Notes: generated from the sequence alone by a model not told the origin. A stretch of 64,000 nt of DNA from Streptomyces sp. SAI-135 (GCF_029893805.1 NZ_JARXYP010000002.1:4216001-4280000), one strand, 5' to 3'; positions 33,108 through 42,135 are shown, counted from the first letter of the stretch. Program-made: numbers and translations.

Positions 33108-36100
33108 ATGAGTCGAAGAACGCCACGCGCGATACACAGAACGGCACTGGGCCTGCTGCCACTGGCCCTGGCCGCCGGCCTGCTGGGCGCTTCGCCCGCG
33201 GCCGCGGCGGCCACGGGCACGTCGTCCGCCGTCCTCCTTGCCGACGTCTCGGAGGTGACCGCCGCCGACCGTGGGCGGGTCGTCGACTACTGGCGTGAGG
33301 GCGGACCAGGCGTCAAGGCGGCCGCCGAGGCGGCGCTGACCGGTACCGACGCCGACGTGCGGACCTTCCTGGCGGCTGCCGAAGAACTCAGCGGCCAGGA
33401 CGAACGGGTGACGGCCGCCCAGATCGCGAGCGTCGGCGGGCCGGAGCTGCTGACCGCGGCCCGCGCCGCGTTGGCAGGAACCCGCGCCCAATTGCACGAC
33501 TTCCTGGACGACGGCTGGGAAGACCCGATGCAGGAGGACAGCCGGGTCCGGGTCGCCCAGATCATCGACACCGCGGGGCCCAACGTCCAGGACGCAGGGC
33601 GGGCCGCGCTGAACGGCAGCTCGGACGACGTACGGAACTTCCTCACCAAGCTCCAGTACACCGAGCAGGAGCAGGACGAGCGAGTTCAGCTCGCCCAGAT
33701 CATCAGCGTGGGCGGCACCAACGTACGGGCCGCGGGACGCCTCGCGCTCAGCGGCAGCGCGGCCGACATCAAGGAGTTCCTCCAGGTCGGCCAGTTCGTC
33801 GCCCGCGCCAAGGACCAGGAGCACGACACCGTCGCTCAGCTCGCGGCGCAGGCGAAGGAGGCCGGACGGCAGGCAGCCGCGCAGACGGCTGCCGCCAAGA
33901 CCGAGTCCACCAAGGCGGTGAAGGCGTCCCAGCTCGCCAAGGAAGCCGCGCTGGAGGCAGCGGCCGAGGCCGAGGCCGCCAAGGACGACACCGCCAAGGC
34001 GGCACGCGCCGCCAAGCGCGCAGCGACCGCCGCGTCCCAGGCCGCCACCGCCGCGCAACGGGCCATCGACGCAGCGAGCGCGGCGAACAACTCCGCGCGC
34101 GTGGCGGCCAACGCGGCCTCCCAAGCAGCCGCCGCGGCAGCCGGTGCCTCCCAGGCCGCCTCCCGCGCCCGCAGCGCCGCGGCCGACGCCGCTGTGGACG
34201 CCGGCAACGCGGAGGCCGCGCGGGTCGCCGCCCAGGCCGCCCAGAAGGCAGCCGAGGGCGCGAACCTCGCCGCCGAGGCCGCCGACCAGGCCGCCGTGGC
34301 CGCCGACGCGGCGGGTGACGCCGCCAGTTCGGCGAAGAGCGCGACCGCCAACGCCAACGCGGCCGCAGACGCGGCCATCGAGGCCGGCAACTACGCGGGG
34401 CAGTCGAGCGCCGCCGCCGCCGAGGCCCGCGCCGCCGCTGCCGCCGCGAAGAGCCACGCCGCCGAGGCGAACCGGGCCGCGTCCGCCGCCGAGTCCCTGG
34501 CCCGCAAGGCGGCCACCGCGGCCCGGGAGGCCCGGGACGCGGCAAGGTCCGCCGCCACGCACGCGAAGAACGCGGGTGACGCCGCCCTGGAGGCGGCCGA
34601 GCACGCCGGCGAGGCCGCGCAGGCCGCGACACGCTCCACGGAGCACGCGAACGCGGCGACCGTGGCGGCGAACGCCGCCACCGCCGCCGTCACCAAGGCT
34701 CAGCAGGTCTTCGAACTCGCCCGTGAGGTCGAGGCCGAGGAACTGCTCGGCCGCACCAACGCCGGCATCGAACGGGCCGAGCAGGACAAGGCCGCGTACG
34801 ACTCCCTGATCGCCGAACAGGCCGATCTGCAGAAGGCCGTGACGGATCGGGACGCCGAACGGGACCGGCTGGTGGCCGCGGCCGACGCGCCCGGCGCCGA
34901 CCTCGCGGCCGTTGCCGACCAGGGCCGCGACCTCGCCGTACTGACGATGAAGAACGGCACCGCGTGGGGCCGCTCCGCCGCCGAGGCCGCCCTGGCGGGC
35001 CCCGACGAGGTGGTCCTCGACTATCTCCGCAACGGCTGGATCACGGCAGCGCAGCAGGACGAGCGCTCCTACGTGGAGCGGCTCGCCGAGGAGAGTTCGG
35101 ACAAGGCGGTACGGGACGCGGCCGAGGTCGCGCTGGACGGCGACGCCGCCGCGGTGAGCGCGTTCGTCGCCAACGGGCGGCACCAGGCCGGCGCCGAGGG
35201 CATGCGTGTCGACATCGCCAAGGTGATCGACGGTGCCGGACCGGTGCTCGCCGAGGCCGGCCGGGCCGCGCTGGCCACCGGCGATCCGAAGAAGTACAGC
35301 CAGTTCCTGTCCACCACCCAGCACGAGGCCCGCACCCAGGACGAGCGGGTGAAGGCAGCGCAGCTGGTGGACAGCGGCACTCCCGAGGTGAAGTCGGCGG
35401 CCCGGATCGCGCTGGCCGGGTCGCCGGACGCGCTGCACGCCTTCGTCGTCTCCGGGCAGTACAAGGCGCTGCGCAAGGACAACCTGACCGCCACCCACGT
35501 GGCCCAGGTACGGAAGATGATCGCGGACGCGGCGAAGGTCGCGGCCACGGCCCAGCAGAACGCCGCCACCGCCCAGAAGGTCGCCGCCACCGCCCGCAAC
35601 GCCGCCGCCGAGGCCACCGAGTGGGCGAAGAAGGCGAACGAGTCCGCGGGCAAGGCGCAGGAGTACGCCGACCAGGCCGACCGGTACGCCGACGAGGCCG
35701 AGACGTCCGCGGCCCAGGCCGCCGCCTCGGCGAAGACGGCACGCAACGCGGCGAACAGCGCGGACGCCGCCGCCTCCAGGGCCGCCAGGTCGGCAGCCGA
35801 CGCGACGATCTCCGCCGAGTCGGCGCAGGCCTCCGCATCCACCGCGGCCTACTACGCCGAGGAGGCGCGCAAGTCGGAGATCGCGGCGGGCAAGGACGCG
35901 GACGCGGCACTGGAGGCGTCCACGAAGGCCTTCGTCGCCGCGATCGCCAAGTACCGCGAAGAGGAGGAGGAGCGCCGCAAGGCAGCGGTCGCCGCGAAGG
36001 AGGCGGCCGAGAACCAGGGGATGACGCCGGCCGAGCTGTACCGCTGCCAGCAGTCGATCCTGCCCTGCGACCCGGTGGACTTCGCCCGCTGGTGCCAGCA

Positions 36101-36734
36101 CAACCAGGTCTACTGCTCCCTCCTCGCGCACGCCGACGAGTTCAGCGACGCGGCGGAGATGCTCTGGAACATCGAGAAGGAACTCCTCGGCATCAGCGAC
36201 CTGGAGGAGTGCCTGCGCGAGAAGGACTTCGACAGTTGCAGCGGCCTGGCGGTGGGCGTCCTCAGCGGCAAGCTCAAGGTCCTGGACCGGGCCTACGACG
36301 AGCTGAAGCTCCTCAAGCGCGGCTGCAAGGCGGTCAACCGGTCGTCCGTGCGGTCCGCGGCGTTCACGATGGCGGCACAGGCGGCGGACGGTGATGTGTC
36401 CGGCTGCCTGGAAGGCGCCATCGACCACGACGTCTTCGATCCCGTGACGGGAAACAAGATCACCGACATCGACCTCTTCGAGAACGGTGTGATGTGGGAA
36501 CTCAAGTCGGCCACCTACGCTGATGCCAGTTGGTTGGACAAACACATCGACGTGAAGCTGTCCAACTACCTGAAGTGCCGTGCGTTGCTTCCCGGCTACG
36601 AGAGCGCACCGATCGGCTTCCGGTTCACGACGTCAGGAATGGACCCGCGTTTCCGGGCGGCATTGCAGCAGCGGTTCGCCGAGCTCAGGCAGACCTACCC
36701 GGATCTCGACCTCAGACTGGAGATCGCAGATTGA
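33108..36734 (+). CDS. Secreted ALF-repeat polymorphic toxin with C-terminal PD-(D/E)XK-like nuclease domain
   Basis: 1208 residues from the ATG at 33108. The signal peptide is about residues 1-34 (ALGLLPLALAAGLLGASPAA). ALF repeats follow (AQIISVGGTNVRAAGRLALS), then a long Ala-rich coiled coil, a second ALF block, a second Ala-rich coil, and the same Cys-containing pre-toxin segment as the 7645-11688 toxin (TPAELYRC to CQHNQVYC). No Hint domain is present. The C-terminal ~110 residues carry ITDIDLFENG and MWELKSA: Asp1122 with Glu1131-x-Lys1133 fits the PD-(D/E)XK nuclease core. The predicted activity is DNA or RNA cleavage in a competitor. The stop overlaps the DUF6086 gene. Confidence 0.87.
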   Translation: MSRRTPRAIHRTALGLLPLALAAGLLGASPAAAAATGTSSAVLLADVSEVTAADRGRVVDYWREGGPGVKAAAEAALTGTDADVRTFLAAAEELSGQDERVTAAQIASVGGPELLTAARAALAGTRAQLHDFLDDGWEDPMQEDSRVRVAQIIDTAGPNVQDAGRAALNGSSDDVRNFLTKLQYTEQEQDERVQLAQIISVGGTNVRAAGRLALSGSAADIKEFLQVGQFVARAKDQEHDTVAQLAAQAKEAGRQAAAQTAAAKTESTKAVKASQLAKEAALEAAAEAEAAKDDTAKAARAAKRAATAASQAATAAQRAIDAASAANNSARVAANAASQAAAAAAGASQAASRARSAAADAAVDAGNAEAARVAAQAAQKAAEGANLAAEAADQAAVAADAAGDAASSAKSATANANAAADAAIEAGNYAGQSSAAAAEARAAAAAAKSHAAEANRAASAAESLARKAATAAREARDAARSAATHAKNAGDAALEAAEHAGEAAQAATRSTEHANAATVAANAATAAVTKAQQVFELAREVEAEELLGRTNAGIERAEQDKAAYDSLIAEQADLQKAVTDRDAERDRLVAAADAPGADLAAVADQGRDLAVLTMKNGTAWGRSAAEAALAGPDEVVLDYLRNGWITAAQQDERSYVERLAEESSDKAVRDAAEVALDGDAAAVSAFVANGRHQAGAEGMRVDIAKVIDGAGPVLAEAGRAALATGDPKKYSQFLSTTQHEARTQDERVKAAQLVDSGTPEVKSAARIALAGSPDALHAFVVSGQYKALRKDNLTATHVAQVRKMIADAAKVAATAQQNAATAQKVAATARNAAAEATEWAKKANESAGKAQEYADQADRYADEAETSAAQAAASAKTARNAANSADAAASRAARSAADATISAESAQASASTAAYYAEEARKSEIAAGKDADAALEASTKAFVAAIAKYREEEEERRKAAVAAKEAAENQGMTPAELYRCQQSILPCDPVDFARWCQHNQVYCSLLAHADEFSDAAEMLWNIEKELLGISDLEECLREKDFDSCSGLAVGVLSGKLKVLDRAYDELKLLKRGCKAVNRSSVRSAAFTMAAQAADGDVSGCLEGAIDHDVFDPVTGNKITDIDLFENGVMWELKSATYADASWLDKHIDVKLSNYLKCRALLPGYESAPIGFRFTTSGMDPRFRAALQQRFAELRQTYPDLDLRLEIAD

Positions 36735-37090
36735 GTTATCCCTTCGAGTACGGCAACGAGACAATCTGGGACGCGGGCTACCACAGCGGAAAGCTGTATG
36801 CCTCCCTTGCTCCGGGAGCCGCCCGATTTCTCGAGGTGCCGTCCGGACTGACGCCGACACCTCAGGGTGGCTGCGCGGTGGATCGCGAGGTGTTCCAGGT
36901 CTTCGTCGAGCGTTTGTACGGCCTCTATGCGGCCACCTCCAACGAGGTCATGCGAGAACTGGCGCACGGTCTGCTCAGCACATCGCTCGTACTGCTGGAC
37001 CGAATGGGCGGCACCATCGAGCTGCGCCCCGAGGACGCTGCGCCCCTGGGCAATGCGAAGGCCGCCCTCTCCGGATCCATGGCGTCATAG
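36731..37090 (+). CDS. DUF6086-like candidate immunity protein
   Basis: 119 residues. I start it at the TTG at 36731, which overlaps the toxin TGA (TTGA) and has GGAG at 36719-36722. It reads MSYPFEYGNETIWDAGYHSG, then VDREVFQVFVERLYGLYAATSNEV, then a final LLSTSLVLLDRMGG. This matches my memory of DUF6086, a small Streptomyces family. Translational overlap directly behind a nuclease toxin is the classic position of an immunity gene. A start later than 36731 would lose the conserved N-terminus. A strong bidirectional terminator follows. Confidence 0.8.
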   Translation: MSYPFEYGNETIWDAGYHSGKLYASLAPGAARFLEVPSGLTPTPQGGCAVDREVFQVFVERLYGLYAATSNEVMRELAHGLLSTSLVLLDRMGGTIELRPEDAAPLGNAKAALSGSMAS

Positions 37091-37139
37091 AACACCGATA
37101 TCGCTGAGGGAAGTCCCCTCGTCAGCCTGGACAACCAGG

Positions 37140-37179
37140 AAAGCGCCGCCCACCGGATACGACCGGTGGGCGGCGCTTT
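37140..37179. terminator. Strong bidirectional terminator after the ALF toxin 2/DUF6086 pair
   Basis: AAAGCGCCGCCCACCGG (37140-37156) and its exact reverse complement (37163-37179) with loop ATACGA, a 17-base perfect stem with A-run and T-run at the ends. It serves both this unit and the convergent DUF3027 gene. Confidence 0.9.
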
Positions 37180-37211
37180 CGTCCTCGAGCAGCAGCGACC
37201 GTAGGTGGCTC

Positions 37212-38138
37212 CTACGAGTGCCCCAGCTCCGCCGCATCCTCGTCCGCCAGCACCGGCACCGAGCCCGAGTCCGGCGCCGGGCGCAGGGGGAAGGGGTCCA
37301 CGCGGGTCTCGTCGATCACCGGCGGGGCCGGCTGCGGGGGCTTGGGCATGACGGCCGCTTCCGAGTGGCCGCCGCAGCCGTACGACAGGGAGACCACGCG
37401 GCCGTCCGCCGGGGCGAACTCGTTGGCGCACAGGCCGAAGGCCTGGCCCAGGGAGCCGCCGAGCGGGACCAGGAACCCGCAGCTGACGCAGGGTGCCGGG
37501 GCGGCCTGGGCCATCGGTGTCTTCGCGCCGAAGGCCTCCTCCCAGCGGTCGGCGGCGACATGGAGGCCGTAGCGGGACAGGACCCGGGCCCGGCGCATGC
37601 CCAGTTCCTCGGCGACCGCGGCGATGGAGCCGCGGGTCGGGGCGACCGGGAGGTTCGACGGGGTGCCCGCGGTGAGCTCGGCGTCCTCCGCCTCGACCAG
37701 TTCGGCCATCTCCGCGGAGACGGGCGCGCTCGGCAGCGGTTCGTCCTCGCCGGTGTAGCCGGGCTCCAGGCGCAGGTCCTCGGCGTCGGTGGGGAGCAGG
37801 TCGCCGGGGCCCATGTCGCCGGGGCGCAGGCGTTCGCTCCACGGCACCCACTCCGGCGCCAGCAGCGCGTCGGGGCCGGGGAGCAGGACGACCTCGTCCA
37901 GCGTCACGATCTTCGCGCGGGAGGCGCGCGCCACGGTCACGGCCCAGCGCCAGCCCCGGTACCCGAGCTCCTTGCACTCGAAGAAGTGCGTGACGACCCG
38001 GTCGCCCTCCGAGACCAGGCCCGCGTGCTCACCCACCACCCCGGGCGCGGCGGCCTCCTCGGCGGCGGCGCGGGCGAGGTCGACGGCCTCGGCGCACAGG
38101 CGGTCGGGGGTGCGGCTTCGCGTTGTCGCTGCGCTCAC
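37212..38138 (-). CDS. DUF3027 domain protein
   Basis: 308 residues from a GTG at 38138 with GGAGAGAAG upstream. It contains DRVVTHFFECKELGYRGWRWAVTVARA and VTLDEVVLLPGPDALLAPEWVPW, the conserved core of DUF3027, a family confined to Actinobacteria. Near the C-terminus CVSCGFLVPLGGSLGQAFGLCANE provides cysteines that could bind a metal. A helical segment with ELGMRRARVLSRYGLHVAADRW suggests a DNA- or protein-binding part. The function is unknown. In Streptomyces the gene is commonly found near the MFS and menaquinone genes seen here. Confidence 0.88.
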   Translation of the reverse strand: MSAATTRSRTPDRLCAEAVDLARAAAEEAAAPGVVGEHAGLVSEGDRVVTHFFECKELGYRGWRWAVTVARASRAKIVTLDEVVLLPGPDALLAPEWVPWSERLRPGDMGPGDLLPTDAEDLRLEPGYTGEDEPLPSAPVSAEMAELVEAEDAELTAGTPSNLPVAPTRGSIAAVAEELGMRRARVLSRYGLHVAADRWEEAFGAKTPMAQAAPAPCVSCGFLVPLGGSLGQAFGLCANEFAPADGRVVSLSYGCGGHSEAAVMPKPPQPAPPVIDETRVDPFPLRPAPDSGSVPVLADEDAAELGHS

Positions 38139-38528
38139 AGGTATCGCTTCTCTCCTACGCCGTCACTCGGGTGCGCCGGCCTGAAGGCGGTGGGTGCGGA
38201 CGGAGCGGACCGGAGGACCGCGTCGACGTCCGCGCCCGATCGCGCTCGGGCGCACCTGCTCCCATCCATTCTGCGGGATGTCAGAGAGGCGCGCGGCCGA
38301 GAACGTTCGCCACGGCGCGCTACGCACGCTACCTGTTCGCCGCCGCTCGGCCTACACCGACGTGATGGTTCCTTGCCTCCGGTCGACCTCCAGTGGCTCT
38401 CCGGCGGGTCTTCGGCGGTCTCCGACGGGTCTTCGGCCAGTCTCCGGCAGGTCTTCCGTGGCACTTCATATGCGCTCATACGCGCGGTAAGCGCACTACT
38501 CACAGCCTTCTCGGGGCACTATGACGGG
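38139..38528. other. 390-base divergent gap with short imperfect direct repeats
   Basis: No gene is supported. Bases 38401-38460 contain three imperfect 21-22 base direct repeats with the core GGTCTTC (38407, 38428 and about 38450), just upstream of the MFS start. They could be regulator sites. The remainder shows nothing recognisable. Confidence 0.4.
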
Positions 38529-39938
38529 GTGGCAGCCACGAGGACACCCCAGGGAGCCACCGGGAGCGGTGGCGGTTCGGGCCGGTTTACCCAGAGGACA
38601 GGGCCCGTGCGCGCTGTCGGCCGCGCCCTGCACCTGCCCTTCACCGGTACGGCCCGCGGCATCCGCAAGGCGACCCACGCGCACGGGGCGGGCGAGTCCG
38701 GCCTCGGCAAGCTGATCGAACTGCACGCGGTCAACGGCGCGGGGGACGTGATGATCACCGTCGCCCTCGCCTCCACGGTCTTCTTCTCGGTGCCGACCGA
38801 CGAGGCCCGCGGGCGCGTCGCGCTGTACCTCGCCATCACCATGGCGCCCTTCACGGTCCTCGCGCCCGTGATCGGCCCCCTTCTCGACCGCCTCCCGCAC
38901 GGTCGCCGGGCCGCCATGGCGGGTGCCATGCTCGCCCGGGCGATGCTCGCCCTGATCATCGCCGGGGCGGTGGCCACGGGCAGTCTGGAGCTGTATCCGG
39001 CGGCGCTCGGCGTACTGGTGGCCTCCAAGGCGTACGGCGTCGTCAGAAGCGCGGTCGTGCCCCGTCTGCTCCCGCCCCGCTTCTCCCTCGTCAAGGCGAA
39101 CTCCCGCGTCACCCTCGGCGGCCTCCTCGCCACCGGCATCGCGGCCCCCGTCGGCGCGGGGCTCCAGGCCATCGGACCGCGCTGGCCGCTCTACGGCGCC
39201 TTCGTGATCTTCATCGCCGGGACGTTCCTGTCCTTCTCGCTGCCGCCGAAGGTCGACTCGGCCAAGGGCGAGGACGTGGCGCTGCTCGCCGCCGACGAGG
39301 AACATCTGCACGGGCCGCACCTCAAGCCGGTCAAGCGGCCCGGGCTGCGCACGGTCGGCACCGCCGTCACCCACGCCCTCGGCGCGAACGCGGCCCTGCG
39401 CTGGCTCTCCGGCTTCCTCACCTTCTTCCTCGCCTTCCTGCTGCGCGAGCATCCGCTGACCGGCGAGAGCGCGGCGGTCTCCCTGGGCCTGGTGGCCGTG
39501 TCGGCGGGCGCGGGCAACGCGCTCGGCACGGCGGTCGGGGCGTGGCTCAGGTCACGGGCGCCGGAGATCATCATCGTGACGGTGGTGGCGATCGTGCTGG
39601 GGGCGGCGATCACGGCGGCGATCTTCTTCGGTGCGTTCCTGGTGGCGTGTCTCGCGGCGGTCGCCGGGTTCGCGCAGGCCCTGTCGAAGCTGTCCCTGGA
39701 CGCGCTGATCCAGCGGGACGTGCCCGAACTGGTCCGCACCTCGGCGTTCGCCCGCTCCGAGACGCTGCTCCAGGTGTCGTGGGTGTTCGGCGGCGCGGTC
39801 GGCATCGTGATGCCGCTCAACGGCTATCTCGGCCTCTCGGTGGCCGCCGCGGTCGTCGCCGCGGGCTGGCTGGCCACCGCCAAGGGGCTGCTGAGCTCGG
39901 CACGGCACGGCAGCTCCGCCACGGCGCGAGTGGCGTAA
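38529..39938 (+). CDS. MFS transporter
   Basis: 469 residues from a GTG at 38529. The N-terminal ~60 residues are polar and Gly-rich before the first helix. About ten to twelve hydrophobic segments follow, including LYLAITMAPFTVLAPVIGPLLDRL (a motif-A-like Asp-Arg loop) and GFLTFFLAFLLREHPLTGES. It belongs to the actinobacterial MFS group found next to DUF3027; the substrate is unknown. Frames open far upstream, but the preceding sequence has no coding signature, so the GTG is the sensible start. Confidence 0.85.
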   Translation: MAATRTPQGATGSGGGSGRFTQRTGPVRAVGRALHLPFTGTARGIRKATHAHGAGESGLGKLIELHAVNGAGDVMITVALASTVFFSVPTDEARGRVALYLAITMAPFTVLAPVIGPLLDRLPHGRRAAMAGAMLARAMLALIIAGAVATGSLELYPAALGVLVASKAYGVVRSAVVPRLLPPRFSLVKANSRVTLGGLLATGIAAPVGAGLQAIGPRWPLYGAFVIFIAGTFLSFSLPPKVDSAKGEDVALLAADEEHLHGPHLKPVKRPGLRTVGTAVTHALGANAALRWLSGFLTFFLAFLLREHPLTGESAAVSLGLVAVSAGAGNALGTAVGAWLRSRAPEIIIVTVVAIVLGAAITAAIFFGAFLVACLAAVAGFAQALSKLSLDALIQRDVPELVRTSAFARSETLLQVSWVFGGAVGIVMPLNGYLGLSVAAAVVAAGWLATAKGLLSSARHGSSATARVA

Positions 39939-40000
39939 CGAACAGGGCTCGCCGCACCCCGCATAAAGGGACCGCTGTACCCGCCCGATAGCCTTCCGCC

Positions 40001-40504
40001 ATGACCACGCTGCAATCCGATGTGCGACGCCGCCGCGCCGTCGCCGCCGCCGGCCTCGTTTCCGCCGGACTGCTCGTCCTGTCGGCCTGCGACAAGCCGA
40101 CGCCGCGCGTCACCGTCACGGTCGGTTCGACCTCGGTGAGCTCCGAGGCCGTCTGCTACGACGACGGCAACGACCTCGGCAAGGCGAAGGCCGCCAAGTG
40201 CGCCCTGGAGAAGTCGGACGTCAAGACGATCAAGGTCAAGCAGAGCGAGACCCTGCGCGTCGGCGTCGACCCCGAGATCGCGGACACCGGCTGGGCGCTG
40301 TGGATCAACGGCCAGCAGATGACGTACGCCTACAAGAAGACGTACTACTCCTTCGACGGCGTCGACCTGTTCGCCCAGCAGCAGGGCCAGGCCCCGCAGA
40401 AGACGCTGTACATCAGCATCGTCGAGCAGGACAAGCAGTCCTCCGGCGAGAGCAAGGAGTACAAGGGCGTCTGGAACTTCAAGCTGGAGAACTCCGACTA
40501 CTGA
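40001..40504 (+). CDS. DUF2771 family lipoprotein
   Basis: 167 residues. RRRRAVAAAGLVSAGLLVLSAC is a lipoprotein signal with lipobox LSAC, so the mature protein is anchored outside the membrane at Cys30. The rest (VTVTVGSTSVSSEAVCYDD to GVWNFKLENSDY) is a single beta-rich domain with two further cysteines, matching DUF2771. A TAGCCT hexamer ends seven bases before the ATG, so the mRNA may be leaderless. mqnB begins 13 bases downstream, suggesting co-transcription, although a role in menaquinone synthesis is not implied. Confidence 0.88.
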   Translation: MTTLQSDVRRRRAVAAAGLVSAGLLVLSACDKPTPRVTVTVGSTSVSSEAVCYDDGNDLGKAKAAKCALEKSDVKTIKVKQSETLRVGVDPEIADTGWALWINGQQMTYAYKKTYYSFDGVDLFAQQQGQAPQKTLYISIVEQDKQSSGESKEYKGVWNFKLENSDY

Positions 40505-40517
40505 TCCGCTGATTCCG

Positions 40518-41183
40518 ATGCGCATCCTCGTGGCCACCGCGGTCCCGGTCGAACGGGACGCGGTGGCCCGTGCGTTCACGGGCCCGGCGCCGGCCGTCGA
40601 CGTCCTCGCCGTGGGGGTCGGGCCCGCTCTCGCCGCCGCAGGCACCGCCACCGCGCTCACCCGGGCCGCCCTGGAGGGCTCCGGCTACGGCCTCGTGGTC
40701 TCCGCCGGGATCGCCGGGGGGTTCCTGCCGCACGCGCCGCTCGGCTCGCTCGTCGTCGCCGACGAGATCACCGCGGCCGATCTCGGGGCGGAGACCGCCG
40801 AGGGGTTCGTGCCGGTGACCGAGCTGGGGTTCGGCACCGTCACCCACCGTCCGCCCGCGGCACTCGTACGCGCCGCGGTGGCCGCGACCGGGGCGCGGGC
40901 CGGAGCCGTGCTCACCGTCTCCACGGTGACCGGTACGGCCGCCCGCGCGAGTGCCCTGCGGGAACGCCATCCCACCGCCCTCGCCGAGGCCATGGAGGGC
41001 TTCGGGGTCGCCGAGGCGGCCGGGGCGCACGGTGTGCCCGTGCTGGAGGTCCGTGCCGTGTCCAACCCGGTCGGTCCGCGCGACCGGGCCGCCTGGCGCA
41101 TCGGTGACGCGCTCGCGGCCCTGACGGAGGGGTTCGGGAAGCTCGGGCCCGTACTGGAGAGTTGGAGACACCATGACGACTGA
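40518..41183 (+). CDS. mqnB: Futalosine hydrolase
   Basis: 221 residues, a nucleoside-phosphorylase-fold enzyme that splits futalosine (or aminofutalosine) in the futalosine route to menaquinone. LVVSAGIAGGF is the conserved nucleoside-binding loop, and EAMEGFGVAEAAGAHGVPVLEVRAVSNPVG contains the catalytic-site Met-Glu and Asn. The end overlaps mqnD by 11 bases, which secures the assignment: adjacent mqnB-mqnD is the known Streptomyces order. Confidence 0.95.
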   Translation: MRILVATAVPVERDAVARAFTGPAPAVDVLAVGVGPALAAAGTATALTRAALEGSGYGLVVSAGIAGGFLPHAPLGSLVVADEITAADLGAETAEGFVPVTELGFGTVTHRPPAALVRAAVAATGARAGAVLTVSTVTGTAARASALRERHPTALAEAMEGFGVAEAAGAHGVPVLEVRAVSNPVGPRDRAAWRIGDALAALTEGFGKLGPVLESWRHHDD

Positions 41184-42033
41184 GCCGACGACCGCATCGC
41201 TGCGGATCGCGTACTCCCCCTGCCCGAACGACACGTTCGTCTTCGACGCCCTCGCGCACGGCCGGGTGCCCGGGGCGCCCGCGCTGGACGTGACCTTCGC
41301 CGACATCGACATCACCAACGGGATGGCCGAGCGCGGTGAGTTCGATGTGCTGAAGGTGTCGTACGCCGTGCTGCCGTACGTCCTCGACGAGTACGCGCTG
41401 CTGCCGTGCGGGGGTGCGCTGGGCCGGGGCTGCGGGCCGCTGGTGCTGACGCGGGAGGCCGGTGTGGACCTCACGGGCCGTACGGTCGCCGTGCCGTCCG
41501 AGAAGTCGACGGCGTACCTGCTGTTCCGGCTGTGGGCGGCGGACGTGCTGCCGGGCGGGGTCGGGGAGATCGTGGTGCTGCCGTTCCACGAGATCATGCC
41601 GGCCGTGCGGGACGGGAAGGTCGACGCGGGGCTCGTGATCCACGAGGCGCGTTTCACGTACCAGAACTACGGTCTACACAAGCTCGCGGACATGGGCGAG
41701 CACTGGGAGTCGACGACCGGGCTGCCCATTCCGCTGGGGGCGATCATCGCCAAGAGGTCGCTGGGGGCGGAGCGTTTGTCGCTGCTCGCCGAGTCCGTCC
41801 GCGCGTCCGTGCGGGCCGCCTGGGACGCGCCCGAGGTTTCCCGGCCCTATGTCATGGAGCACGCGCAGGAGATGGATCCCGCGGTCGCCGACCAGCACAT
41901 CGGTCTGTACGTCAACGAGTTCACCGCCGACCTCGGCGAGGACGGATATGCGGCGATTCGCGGGCTGTTGACCCGGGCGGCCGCGGAAGGCCTTGTGCCG
42001 GCTTTGCGGCCGGACGCGTTGTCGTTCGTCTGA
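41173..42033 (+). CDS. mqnD: 1,4-dihydroxy-6-naphthoate synthase
   Basis: 286 residues. It converts cyclic de-hypoxanthine futalosine to 1,4-dihydroxy-6-naphthoate, a late step of the futalosine menaquinone pathway. RIAYSPCPNDTFVFDAL at the N-terminus and DVLKVSYAVLPYVLDEYALLPCGGALGRGCGPL are family signatures, and VIHEARFTYQNYGL holds the active-site His region. It is coupled to mqnB by an 11-base overlap. A convergent cold-shock gene follows, with a hairpin between. Confidence 0.96.
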   Translation: MTTEPTTASLRIAYSPCPNDTFVFDALAHGRVPGAPALDVTFADIDITNGMAERGEFDVLKVSYAVLPYVLDEYALLPCGGALGRGCGPLVLTREAGVDLTGRTVAVPSEKSTAYLLFRLWAADVLPGGVGEIVVLPFHEIMPAVRDGKVDAGLVIHEARFTYQNYGLHKLADMGEHWESTTGLPIPLGAIIAKRSLGAERLSLLAESVRASVRAAWDAPEVSRPYVMEHAQEMDPAVADQHIGLYVNEFTADLGEDGYAAIRGLLTRAAAEGLVPALRPDALSFV

Positions 42034-42093
42034 GGCGCTTCGGGGTGTACGGCCATGGGGCGACGTCGGCATTCCCAGGGCCGGCGACACGTC

Positions 42094-42126
42094 CACGGGA
42101 CGAGACCGACGGCGCCTCGTCCCGTG
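42094..42126. terminator. Terminator between mqnD and the cold-shock gene
   Basis: CACGGGACGAG (42094-42104) and CTCGTCCCGTG (42116-42126) are perfect 11-base arms with an 11-base loop, placed between two convergent genes. Confidence 0.7.
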
Positions 42127-42135
42127 CCGTGCTGA

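Noticed and set aside
36867..38528. N-terminal extension of the 38529-39938 MFS protein
   Set aside because: The frame is open far upstream through the DUF6086 gene, the terminator and the DUF3027 gene in antisense, but has no membrane or domain content before about 38590, so the GTG at 38529 is used.
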